NCBI RefSeq assembly: GCF_001612615.1
Contig: NZ_BDAU01000010.1
Span: 1-64,000 of the forward strand
Origin: Nocardia amikacinitolerans NBRC 108937
GTDB taxonomy: Bacteria; Actinomycetota; Actinomycetes; Mycobacteriales; Mycobacteriaceae
Length of the DNA: 64,000 nucleotides
Direction of reading: 5' to 3'
The notes under the pieces are model-generated. The model did no database searches. It saw only the letters and a program-made list of their open reading frames with translations, and was not told where the DNA came from. The position numbers and the translations under genes were made by a program. This document shows positions 18,001 through 30,900 of the stretch, in pieces. The first letter of the stretch is position 1. Each line of letters begins with the position of its first letter.

Positions 18001-18999
18001 TGCGCGAACGCGGCCAGATCCGTCTCGCGAGTGGCGGTGAGCAACTCCTCGAACGGCTGCCGGGCCGACACCCGGGAACGCAATACCAGCGTGTTGACGA
18101 ACATCCCGATCAGCTCGTCGAGTTCGCGATCGCCACGACCGGACACCGGGGTGCCGATCGCCACGTCGTCCACGCCGGCCAACCGTGCCAGCAGTACGTT
18201 CAACGCGGTGTGCAGGACCATGAACACCGTGGCGTTGTGCGCGCGTGCGAGCGCGCCGATGCGGACATGCAAGTCGGCGGGCAGCTCGAAGTCGACCGTG
18301 CTGGCGCGCATGGACGCCACCGGTGGCCGCGGCAGATCGGTCGGCAGCTCGAGCAGTTCGGGCAGCCCCGCGAGGTTGTCGGTCCAGAATCGCAGCTGCC
18401 TGGAGACCAGCGACTCCGGGTCGTGGTCGTCACCGAGCACCTCGCGCTGCCACAACGCGTAGTCGGGGTACTGGATCCGCAATGGTGGCCAGTTCGGTTG
18501 CCTACCTTGCCGACTCGCCTCGTAGGCCACTGCCACATCCCGTGCCAGCGGCATCATCGACTGACCGTCGGCGCAGATGTGGTGCACGCAGATCACCAAC
18601 GTGTGATCGCGTTCGTCGACGGCGAACAGTTCGGCTCGTATCGGCGGCGCCTCGGTCACATCGAAGCCCGCGGAGACCACCGCAGCCGCCCGTTCGAGCA
18701 CCTGCCGTTCGTCGACCCGGATCGGGTTCAGCGCGGGCACCACCTCGGCGGCGTCGACCACGACCTGCCCTGGCATCGCGTCGATCAGCGGGAATTTGGT
18801 GCGCAACGACTCGTGGCGGTCGATCACCAGCGCGCATGCCTGCCGCAACGCATCGATGTCCAGTTCACCGCGCAACCGGATCACCAGCGGAATGTTGTAG
18901 CCGCCGACCGAGGTGTCGAACTGGTTGAGGAACCACATCCGCTGCTGAGCCGGGGACAGTGGCACTCGCGCCGGGCGGGGGCGCGGTGCCAGCGGTACC
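15003..18999 (-). other. NRPS module 7: C, A (Thr pocket DFWSVGMVH), T, thioesterase
   Basis: Approximate limits. C active site HHICADGQS. The A pocket D-F-W-S-V-G-M-V-H-K, with [13 protein letters not shown], matches threonine-activating domains. Carrier Ser 7837. The type I TE (about 7885-8144) has [28 protein letters not shown] (Ser 7966), LLDCAAD and a terminal RHLELSHPH. It releases the chain by hydrolysis or cyclisation. Confidence 0.88.
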
Positions 19000-21900
19000 G
19001 CGGTTCGGCGCTCGGCTTCGCCGAGGTGCGCGGCCAGCTCGGCGACGGTCGGTGCGTCGAAGAGGTCGCGGATACCGAGGCTCACCTCGAGTGCCGTGCG
19101 CAATCGCGCGACCGCCCGCGTCGCCGAGAGCGAATTGCCACCGAGGTCGAAGAAGCTGTCCGTCGCGCCCACCGCGTCGATACCGAGGACTTCGCCGAAG
19201 ACCTCCGCGATGCGCTGTTCGGTCTCGGTGCGCGGGGCGATCCGTTCCCGTGCGTCCGGGAACCGCGGTGCGGGCAGTTTCGCCCGATCGAGCTTGCCGG
19301 TCGCGGTGAGCGGGAGCTCGGTCAGCGGCACGAGCAGGTCGGGCACCATGTGCGCGGGCAGGTGCTGTCGGGCCGCGGCCTTGACGGCGCTCGCATCGAT
19401 ACCGCTTTCGCCGACCAGATAGCCGACGAGCCGGTCGGTGCCGCTCGCATCGGTGCGCGGCACGACCGCCGCGCGGTCGACGCCGGGATATTCGGACAGT
19501 ACGGCTTCGATCTCGCCGAGTTCGATGCGTTGACCGCGGATCTTGACCTGGAAATCGCGGCGCCCGAGGTACTCCACGGTGTCGTCGGTTCGCCAGCGGG
19601 CCAGATCGCCGGTGCGGTACATGCGCGCGCCCGGGGCGCCGAACGGATTCGCCACGAACGACCCGGCGGTGGCGCCGGGGCGGTTCAGGTACCCGCGGGC
19701 CAACTGGATGCCCGCGAGGTACAACTCGCCGACCACCCCGACCGGTACCGGCCGCAGCCACCGATCGAGGACGACGGCCTCGACACCGCGAATCGGTGCA
19801 CCGATCGTCACCACATCACCGGGAAGCAAGGCGTCGTCGATCACGGCCAGCATCGTGGTTTCGGTCGGTCCGTATCCGTTCGACAACCGCCTGCCCGGCG
19901 CCCACACCGAGACCAACTCCGGTGTCACCGCCTCGCCGCCCGCCATCAGCACACGCAACGAATCCATCCCGGCAGGCGCCATGGTGGCCAGCACACTCGG
20001 GGTGAGGAACGTATGCGAAACCTGTTGCGTGCGAATGAGATCGGCCAACTCGTCCCCGGCGAACACGTCCGGTTCCGCGACTACCAGAGCTGCGCCGCTG
20101 GTGTGCGCGAGCAGAACTTCCAGCAACATCGCATCGAAACCGACACTCGCGGCATGCAGCACACGCGACCGGGCATCCACAGCGAAGCGATCACGCACGA
20201 CCGCGGCGAAATTCGCCAGCCCCGCGTGGGGCACCTCGACGCCCTTCGGAAGCCCGGTGGACCCCGAGGTATAGATCACATACGCCGTGTCCTGTATCCT
20301 TGGCGTCCGCAAGCGCTCGGAATCGGTAATGGCCGCCGCGGATTTCGCCGCGATGGCGGCCTCGGTGTCCGGATCGTCGAGGACCAGCGGGCGCACCGTG
20401 TCGGGAAGCAGATCCCGCGACGCCGTGACGGTGAGCGCGACTCGCGCGCGGGCGTCCGCGATCAGATGTGCGACGCGCTCTGCCGGATTGCGCGGATCGA
20501 TCGGCAGGAAGGCCGCACCCGTTTTGGTCACCGCCCACAGGCCTGTCACGAATTCGGTCGACCGCCCCAGCGCCAGCGCGACCCGTTCGCCAGGGCAGGC
20601 GCCCCACTCGATCAATTGCCGCGCCAGCTGGTTCGACCGGGCGTCCAACTCGGCGTAGGACATCGTGTGCTGACCCGAAAGTAGGGCTGCCGCATCGGGA
20701 TTCACCTGCGCGCCGGCGGCGAACAACTCGGCCGCGAGCTGCGGCGCCGCCGGACTGCCGCCCGTGGCGGGCACCAACTCCCGTCGCTCGGCTGCCGACA
20801 GCAGATCCACCGAATCCAGCCGCGCGAAGGGATCGGCCGCGATCGCGCGCAGCACGATGTCGAACCGGGCGGCGAGACCGGATGCCGTCTCGTCGTCGAT
20901 GCGATCCGGCTGGTAGCGCAGGCGCACCCGCAGGGTGTCGGTGTGGTGTGCCTGCACGGTGATCGGGTAGTGCGCGGCGTCACGGCCCTCCGCCGCGATC
21001 ACCCGCATCCCGTCGATCTCGGCGTCGCCGAGTCCACTGCTGTCGACCGGGTAGGACTCGAAGACGACAAGGGTGTCGAACAGTGCGACGGCATCCACGG
21101 CCGCCAGGATCTGCGGCAGTTCGAGATAGTGGTGGTCGACCAGCCGGGTGTTGTCGGCCTGCAGCAGGGTCAGCGTTTCGGCGATGGTCCGGTCCCGGCG
21201 CACGTCGACGGCGACCGGAATCGTGTTGATGAGAAGGCCGATCATCGACTCGACCCCTGGCACGTCGGCGGGACGGCCGGACACTGTAGTGCCGAACACC
21301 ACGGTGTCGGTGTCGAGCAAGTCGCTCACCACCACTGCCCACGCGAACTGCACGAGTGTCGCCATCGTGACCGAGTGCGCGCGGGCGAAGTCCGCCAACT
21401 CCGCGGCCGTATCGTGATCGAGATCGATCGTCAGATCGGTCGGGATGGTCGCGGATGTCTCGGTGTGCGCACCGGCGATCAGTGTCGGCTCGGTGACATG
21501 GCGGAGCGCGTCTCGCCAGGCCTCGATGCTCGCGGCGCGATCGCGGCGGCCGAGCCATTCCAGGTAGTCGCGGTAGGACGCGGCAGCGGGCAGCGACTGC
21601 GGCTGCGCGTCCGCGGCGTACAACCCGATGAGCTCACGCCACAGCAGCGGCAACGACCAGCCGTCGAGCAGCAGGTGATGCGCGGTCACCAGCAGCCGGA
21701 ACTCGTGCGGGCGCACCGTGATCAGCAGGAACCGCAGCAGCGGGGGATCGGCCGGATCGAATCCGGTGGCCCGCTCGGCGTCGATCACCTCCTGCGGGTC
21801 CACCGCGTCCCCGGACAGCGTGACGCTGCGCCACGACACCACCGGATCCGTAGGAATCACTTGCACCGCAACGCCTTCCGCGGTGCGCGCGAAGGCCGCC

Positions 21901-24900
21901 CGAAGGTTGGGGTGGCGGGTGAGCAGAGCCCGCGCGGCGCGCTCGAGCCGGTTCTCGTCGACCGTGCCGGTCAGGGTGAGCGCCGATTGCGCGAGATAGA
22001 CGTCGATCCCGCCCGCGGCGATCTCGGCGTGGAACAGCAGTCCCGCCTGCAGCGGCGCCAATGGCCATACCTCGCTCAGTGCTCCGTACCGGTCGGAGAA
22101 CTCGTCCAGTTCGCGCTGGGTGAGGTCGACGAGCGGAACATCGGCCCGCGACAGCCCCCAATCCTCGCTCGCCATGGCCGCGATCGCGGTCATGGCACCG
22201 ACCCATTCGTCGGTGAGTTCGGCCACGTCGTCGTGGTCGAGCAGCCGTGCGGCGTAGCCGACGTAGGCCGAAAGCCGCGGCCCGGCGGCGCCGTCGACGA
22301 CGTCCACATCGATCGTGAGCACCGCCGTCGCCGGCATATCCGGATCGAAGGCGGCTCGGCGGTCGAAGGGTTCGTCGGTGGGTACCCACGGCAGATCCGA
22401 CAGTGTCGCGAGATCGACGCCGACCCGGCCGAGATAGTTGAAACTGATCTGCGGCTCGGGCAGCGCGGCGAGCCGGTCGGCCGTGCCGGGATTCGCATAG
22501 CGCAGCAGGCCGTAGCCGATGCCCTTGTCCGGGATGGTGCGAAGCTGGTCCTTGACCGATTTCACCACCGCGCGCAGGTCCGCCGGATCGATGCCGCTCG
22601 AGTCGAGCGCGACCGGATATCGGCTGGTGAACCAGCCGACGGTGCGCGAGATGTCGGCGCCAGCGGCGAGCTGCTCCTCGCGGCCATGGCCTTCCAGCAG
22701 GACCTTCATGCCCGCGTGCGTGTCGCCGCGACGGCTACGCCAGCGAGTCAGCGCCACGGTGAGCGCGGCCAGCATCACCTCCTCGACGCTGCCGCGCACG
22801 GCGCGGGGCACCTCGTCGAGCAACGGCGCGCTCACCTCGACCGGGAGCGACACCGTCAGCCCACGCACGGTCGCCTGCGTATCGCGCGCGGGATCCAGCT
22901 CCGCACGCCCGAGGAGCGGATCCGGTGCCGAAGCGATCCGTTGCCAGAGCTCGAGTTCCCCGGCTCGCTCGGCCGCCGCGGCGGTCAAGGCGTGCGCCCA
23001 CCGACGCAGGGAGGTGCCCGGTGCCGCCAGCTCGACCGTCCGCCCCCGACCGATCTGCTGCCAGGCGGTCACGAAGTCGGGCAGCAGGATTCGCCACGAC
23101 ACCGCGTCGACGGCCAGGTGATGGATCACGATCAGTGCCCGGCCCTCGGCATCCACACCGGATTCGGGCAGCAGGCATACGACGTGTATCAGCCTGCCCG
23201 CCGCCGGATCGAGCCGGTCGTAGGCCGAAGCTGCCGCCGCTTCCACCACGGCGGTGAAACCGGCGCTGCCCGGCGCCTCGTCGGCGCCGAAGGTGCGCAC
23301 CGAGACCGAACCGGTGGCGTCGGCGGCGCTCGGCGGCGGCACCTCCCAGCGTTGCCCATCGAGCCGTGACCGCAGTGCGTCGTGGTGTTCGATGACCACC
23401 CGCACGGTCGAGACCACGTCATCGATACGCGCGTCACGCGGCAGACGTACCAGCATCGACTGCGCGAATCGAGCCGGTGCGCCTAGTTGCTCGACGAACC
23501 AGGACACGATCGGCGTCCGCGGAATATCGCCCACTCCACCGCCGGGCAGCTCGACGAGACTCGCCCGTTCGGCGGCCTGCGCGACCCGCGCCAGCCCGCG
23601 AACCGTCTTGTGCTCGAAGATATCCCGGGCCGTCACGGTGATCCCCGCCGACTTCAGGCGCGCGGCCAGCTGAATCGACATGATGGAGTCGCCGCCGAGC
23701 GCGAAGAAGGAGGTCGTCGCGCCCACCGTGGACACGCCGAGGACGTCGGCGAAGGCGTCGGCAATGGTGCGTTCCAGATGGTTCGACGCGGCGACGGCGG
23801 CGTCTTCGGTGGTCTGGAACACCGGCTCGGGCAATGCTTCCCGATCCACCTTGCCGGACGAGGTGAGCGGCAGGTGATCGAGTACGGCGATCGTCGCGGG
23901 CACCATGTGTGCGGGCAGGACGGCGGCCACGTGATCGAGCACCGCGCTCGGTTCGACGGCCGCCGCGGGTTCGGCCGTGACGTACGCGGCAAGCACCGGG
24001 TGCCCACCCGGGCCCCGGCGACTCACGGTGACCGCGGTCGCGACCGCCGGATGGGTCAGCAACGCGGCGTCGATCTCGCCCAGCTCGACGCGCTGGCCGC
24101 GAATCTTGATCTGGAAATCGAGGCGGCCGACGTACTGCAGCGTGCCGTGCGCGGTCCAGCGGACGATGTCGCCGGTCCGGTACATCCGCGAACCTGGCGC
24201 ACCGTACGGGTTCGCCACGAACGAGGATGCCGTTGTCCCAGGCCGATTCAGATAGCCGCGGGCCAGCGCGGCTCCGGAGAAGTACAGTTCCCCTGGCACT
24301 CCGATCGGCACCGGTCGCAGTCGCGCGTCCAGTACCGCCGCCTCGGCACCGCGAATCGGTCCGCCGATGGTGAGCACCTCACCCGGCCGCACCGGGTCGC
24401 TCATCGTGATCACGATCGTCGTCTCGGTCGGGCCGTAGATGTGGTGCAGCCGCCGCCCTGTCGCCCAGGCGGCGAGCAGATCCGGCGCCACCTTTTCGCC
24501 GCCGACCGCAAGCATCCGTACCGAATCCACCTCGCCGGGCGACATCGTCGCCAGCACACTCGGTGTCAGGAACGCGTGCGTCACCCGATGGGTCCGGATC
24601 AGTTCGGCCATGGCAGGGCCGCCGAGCACCTCCGGCGGCGACACCACCAACGTCGCACCAGCCGCGTGCGCCATCAAGGCTTCGAGCAGTACCGCGTCGA
24701 ATGCTGGTGCCGCGGCTTGCAGCACGCGGGAGGTGGCCGTCACCTGATATCGCTCGCGTTGCTCGGCCGCGAAGGCCGCCAGCCCCTCGTGGGTGACCAT
24801 CACACCCTTCGGTGTGCCGGTCGACCCCGACGTGTAGATCACGTATGCGGTATCCCTGATCTGAAGCGGGCGAAGGCGATCCGCGTCCGACACGGCGTGG

Positions 24901-27900
24901 CTGGGGCGCGCGGCGATCTCGGCGGCGGTGCCCGGGTCGTCGAGCACCAACCAGCGGACGCCATCCGGCAGGAAGGGCCGCGCCGCCGCGACGGTGACGC
25001 CGACCTCGGCATCGGAATCGTCCAGCAGATAGGCGATCCGCTCCGGCGGATAACGCAGGTCCACCGGCATGAACGTGGCCCCGGACTTCGTGATCGCCCA
25101 CATCGCGACGTGGTAGTCGGCCGACCGCGGCACGACAAGTGCGGCACACATGCCTGGCCCAACGCCCTGGGAGAGCAGCTGCGCCGCAAGCTGATTGGCG
25201 CGGTGGTCGAGCTCGCCGTAGCTGAGCGTGCGGGTGCCGTCTATCAGGGCGATCGCCTCGGGAGTCGTCGCCACGGCCGAGGCAAGCAGATCGGGCAGCA
25301 GACGCGGTGCGGGGGCGTCGCCGCCGCGCGCCGGGAGCAGCCGTTCGGCCTCCTCGACACCGATCAGTGCTATGCCGCCTATCGGTCGGGCCGGATCGGC
25401 GACGACCGCGTCCAGCACACGCACGAACCGCTCGGCCAGCGCCGCCGCCGAAGACTCCACGAAAAGATCTGTCGCATAGACGATTTCACCATCGAGCCCG
25501 GCCGGTCGAGTACCGTCGAAGCGCTCGGTCAGCAATACCGTGAGGTCGGTCTTGGCTTGGGCGACATGGGGATCGAGCAGTTCGACATCGACGTCGGACA
25601 GCTGGAACCGGGCAGCAGCGGTGTTTTGCAACCCGAACAGCACCTGATACAGCGGCGTGTACGCCGTCGACCGTGGCCGGTCGAGCACATCGACCAATCG
25701 CTCGTAGGGTAGATCCGCGTGCGCGAGCGCCTCGAGGTCGATGCCGCGCAGCTCGGCCACCAGCTGCCGGAACGACCGGTCGTCGCGGACGGGCGTGCGC
25801 AGTACCACCGTGTTGACGAACATGCCGACGAGGTCCTCCAGCGCCGGGATGCCCCGGCCCGCGACCGGTGTACCGATCGACACGTCGTCGGTGTGCGCGG
25901 TGCGCGCCAGCACGATCGCGAGGGCGGCGTGCAGCACCATGAAGACGGTGACGCCCTCGCGACGGGCCAGCCGCACGACCTCCTCGTGCAGCCGCTGCGG
26001 GATGTCGAAGCGGACACTGCCGCCGACCATCGACATGGTCGCGGGCCGGGGGTGGTCGGTCGGCAGGTCGAGCACCTCGGGGGCGTCGGCGAGAGTGTCG
26101 ATCCAATAGGGGATCTGCCGGGCGATCATCGATGACGGATCGTCCTCGGCGCCGAGGACCTCCCGCTGCCACAGCGCGTAGTCGGCGTACTGAACCGGCA
26201 GGGGTTTCCATTGTGGCGCCGCGCCTTTCACTCGCGCACGGTAGGCGGCGAAGATATCGCGCGCCAACGGGGCCATCGACGCGCCGTCGGCAGCGATGTG
26301 ATGGACGACCAGCACGAGGACATGCGTGTCGGGGCCTGTTCGATACAGCCGTGCTCGCAGGGGCACGCTGTGCGCGACGTCGAAGCCCATCTCGACGGTC
26401 TGCCGTATCCGCTCGGCCAGCACGGTCTCGTCGGCGACCGGCTCCGGATCCAGGGCCGCGCCGTCGACCACGTCCACCACATCCCGCACGACCTGACACG
26501 GCTCGCCGCCGACGGCGGGATACACCGTCCGCAACGGTTCGTGCCGAGCCACCACATCGCCGAATGCCGCGCGCAGCGTCTCGGTGTCGAGCGCGCCGGT
26601 CAACCGGGCCGTGAAGCTGATGTTGTAGGCCGCCGAGGCGGTGTCGAACTGGTTGACGAACCACAGCCTGCGTTGCGCCATGGCGAGCGGGACAGTCGCC
26701 GGGCGCAGCCTGGGTTCGAGCGGAATCAGCGCCGTCCGCGGCCGCTGCGCCAGCCGTGCCGCCAAGCCGGCGATCGTCGGTTCCGCGAAGATGTCGCGGA
26801 TGCCGACTTCGACACCGAGCGCCGTCTCGGCCCGCGTGGCGATCCGAACGGCCGACAGGGAGTCCACACCGATGTCGAAAAGGTTCGCCAGCACGCTCAC
26901 CTGCTCGCTACCGGTGACCGTGGCGACGATATCGGCAAGTGCCGCTTCGCTTTCGGTGCGTGCCGGGACGAATTCCGCGCCGTCGTCGAAGGTGGGTGCG
27001 GGCAAGGCGGCGCGGTCGAGTTTGCCGTTCGCGCTGAGCGGCATGGCGTCGAGCACCTCGACGTGAGCAGGCACCAGATACGACGGCAGCAGATGTGCGA
27101 GCTGCGCGCGGATCGTGCGCCCATCGGTCACCGCCGCGGGCGTCAGCGTCACATAGGCGACGATGCGTTCGGAGGTCGCCACGGCCACGGCACGAGCCAC
27201 CTCGGGCAGCGCGCACGCCGCGGCTTCGATATCGCCCGGTTCCACTCGCTGACCGCGCACCTTCACTTGGAAATCGCCGCGGCCCAGGAATTCCAGCTCG
27301 CCGCCGCGCGTCCACCGCACCAGGTCGCCCGTGCGATACATCCGCTCCCCGGGCGCCCCGAGCGGGTGCGCGACGAAGGCCGCGCAGGTGAGGTCGGCGC
27401 GCGCGTGATATCCGCGCGCCACCTGCACGCCCGAGACATACAGATCGCCGACGACACCGACGGGCACCGGTCGCAGCCGCTTGTCGAGCACGTAGACCCG
27501 CATGCCCGCCACGGGCGCGCCGATCGGGACCGTCGCCGTCCGCGCACCCGGCAGACAGCGCGCGGCGGTGACCACCTCAGCCTCGGCAGGGCCGTACCAG
27601 TTCACCACCTCGGCCTCGGGGAATACGCGCAGCGCGGCGTCGACCGTGTGCTGTGCCAGCGCCTCACCGGCAACGAAAATCCGTCGGATGGAGGGGAATT
27701 CGGCATCGCCATGGGATTCGAGCAGGACCTCGAGCATCGACGGCACGAAGTGCACCGTGCTGACGTCACGGCTCGCGATCAGGCCTGCGAGGTAGGCCGG
27801 GTCCCGGTGCCCGCCGGGTTCGGCCATCTCGATCCGCGCACCGACCTGCAACGGCCAAAACAACTCCCACACGGCGATGTCGAAGGTGATCGGCGTCTTG

Positions 27901-30900
27901 TGCAGCACCGTATCGGAGGCCGTGTGCGGCCACTGCTGCTGCGCCCAGGCCAATTGACTCATGGTCGCGGCGTGTGTCAGGGACACACCCTTGGGAACGC
28001 CGGTGGAGCCGGAGGTGAACAGTACGTAGGCCACGTTGTCCGGCCGCAGCGGCGCGAGCCGTTCCGCGTCCGTGATCGGGGTGCACGAGACGTCGGGCAT
28101 CTCGAGTCGATCGAGGCGAACGGAGTCGAATCCGGCGGGCAGGCCGTGGTCGTCCGCCGAGGTGGTGAGCACCAGTAGCGGACGTGCCGTGCTGAGCACA
28201 GTGGTGATGCGGCTAGTCGGTTGGTCCGGGTCTATCGGCAGGAAGGCGGCGCCCGCTTCGACCACGGCGTACAGCGCGGTGACCAGCTCGACCGAACGCC
28301 GAACACAGACCGCCACAATGGTTTCCGGTTTCGCGCCGCGGGAGATGAGCCACCTCGCCAACCGGTTGACGCGGTCGGCGAACTCCCGGTAGGACAGCGC
28401 CTCGCCGTCCGGAAGCCGAATCGCCGGGGCATCGGGGGTGCGTTCGACCTGGTCGGTGAAGGCGTCGACCAGGGTCCGGCCCGTCGAGGCGGGGTCGCCG
28501 GTGTCGTTCCAGTGGTCGAGCACCAGCTGCCGCTCGCAGGCATCGAGCAGATCGATATCGCCGACCGGCGAATCGGGGTCGGTCGCGAGACCATCGAGCA
28601 AGCGCACGAACCGATCGGCGAAACGGTGCGCGGAGTCGGCATCGAACAGGTCGGTGGCGTAGGTCAGGCGCAGCGTCATGCCGGTCGGCTCGTTGTCGGG
28701 CCCGTGCTCCTCCGTCATCATCAGCAGCAGGTCGTATATCGCGGCGCTGTCACCCGGGTCGATGGTCTCGATGGTGAGACCGGGAAGTTCCACGTGCGCC
28801 CGCGCCATGTTCTGGTAGGCGAGCATCACCTGGAACAACGGCGCGTGCGCCGTCGACCGTGCCGGATTCAGCCCCTCGACCAGTTGCTCGAACGGCGCGG
28901 TGGCGTGATCGAAATCCTCGATGTCGTTGTGCCGCACCGTATCCAGCAGTTCGACGCAGGTCTGCTCTAGCCCGACACGGGTGCGTAGCACCAAGGTGTT
29001 GACCAACATCCCGACGAGATGGTCGAGCGCGCGGTGGCCGCGACCAGCGTGCGGCACGCCGATCGTGATGTCGTCGCTGCCGGACAGCCGCGACAGCAGC
29101 ACCGCGAGTGCGGTGTGCACCACCATGAACATCGTGGCTTCGGCTCGCTGGGCCAATGCCTCCACCCGGCCGTGCAACTCGGCCGAGATCTCGACCCGCA
29201 GCACCGCGCCGCGGTGGGTCTGCTCGACCGGGCGCGGCCGATCGGTCGGCAGCTCGAGCAGTTCCGGGATACCCGCCAATCGGGTTCGCCAGTAGGCGAT
29301 ATCGCGGAACACGGGCGAGTCCGTGGTGTCGGGCGCACCGAGCACCTCGCGCTGCCACAGGGCGTAATCGGCGAATTGGACGGTGAGTGGCGCCCAATCC
29401 GGGAGGTTTCCACTGGTTCGTGCCCGGTACGCGGTCACGATGTCGGTCGCCAGCGGCGCCACCGAATAGCCGTCACAACTGATGTGGTGCACGGCCACCG
29501 CGACCACCCAGGCCGTATCCGACAGCTGATACAGCGTGACCCGAACCGGCACGCCCTTCGAGACATCGAACCCGGTGCTCGAGAACGCGGCCAGCCGGTG
29601 TTCCAGCTCGCTTTCCGCGATCCGCCGCGGGGTCAGATCCCAGCTCGCGACGACGTCGGCCGCGTCCAGCACCACCTGCGTTGGCGTGCCGTCGACGGGC
29701 GGATACATGGTCCGCAAGCTCTCGTGGCGGGCGACGACATCGCCGACGGCGGCGGCGAGCGCATCGACATCGAGCGCGCCCTCAAGCCGAATCGCCAGCG
29801 GCACAATGTAACCGGGCATAGCCGGATCGAACTGATTGAGGAACCACATTCGGGCCTGCGCCGTCGACAACGGCAGGCGCGCTGGTCTCGGCTTCGCCGT
29901 CGGGGCGGGCAGCGCGGGCACCCCACGCAGCTGTGCGATCCGTTCGGCCAACTCGGCGACGGTGGGTGCCTCGAAGATCGTCCGGACCGGCACGGTCGCA
30001 TCCACCACGGCCCCGAGCCTGCTCAGCGCGCGCGTGGCCACCAGCGAATTCCCGCCGAGGTCGAAGAAGTCGTCGTCCGCGCCGACCGTGGGCAGGCCGA
30101 GCAGTTCGGCGAAGACCTCGGCCACGGCCTGCTCCACCAGCGAACGCGGCGCCTGGTAGCCGACCTCGCGGTCGCTCGGCTCCGGCTCGGGCAAGGCCCG
30201 ATAGTCGACCTTGCCGTTGGCCGTCAGTGGCACGGCGTCGATCCGGACGATCGCCGAAGGCACCATGTAAGCAGGCAGTCGCTCCAGCAAGAAGCGTCGA
30301 ATCTGTTTGGCGTCCAGGGCTTCCTGGGTGACCACATAGGCGACCAGGCGTTGCTCGTCGCGGCCGGGATGGACCCTGGCGACGGCCGCGCCGACCTGTT
30401 CGTGCGCGAGCAGCGCGGCCTCGATATCGCCCAGTTCGATGCGCAGTCCGCGAATCTTGACTTGGTCGTCGGCGCGGCCGACGTAGCGCAGTGTGCCGTC
30501 CTTGCCCCAGTGAACCAGGTCGCCGGTGCGGTACAGGCGGGTTCCGTCGCTGTCGAACGGGTCGGCGATGAACGTCGCCGCCGTCAGCCCTGGGCGCCGG
30601 TGGTATCCGCGGGCCAGCTGGACACCGCCGAGATACAGCTCGCCGGTCACGCCCGGCGGCACCGGATGCAGTCGCGAATCCAGCACGTGAACGGTCACAT
30701 TCGGCTCGGGAGTACCGATCGGAACGGCGGCGCCGTCCACCCCGTCGATCCCGTCGACGTGGTACGCGGTGACGCTGACCGCGGCCTCGGTCGGCCCGTA
30801 CAGATTCTCGATGCCCGCGTTGCTGACCTCTCGCAATCGCCTGACGGTTTCGGCAGGCAGCGCTTCGCCGATGCACAGCACTCGGCGCAGATCCGGGAAG

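Noticed and set aside
17439..20684. Plus-strand open frame of about 1,081 codons
   Set aside because: Antisense to NRPS modules 6 and 7. Its His/Arg/Gly-rich composition and lack of motifs are those of a GC-rich shadow frame. The same applies to similar long frames at 23487-25712, 26211-28178 and 29019-32186.
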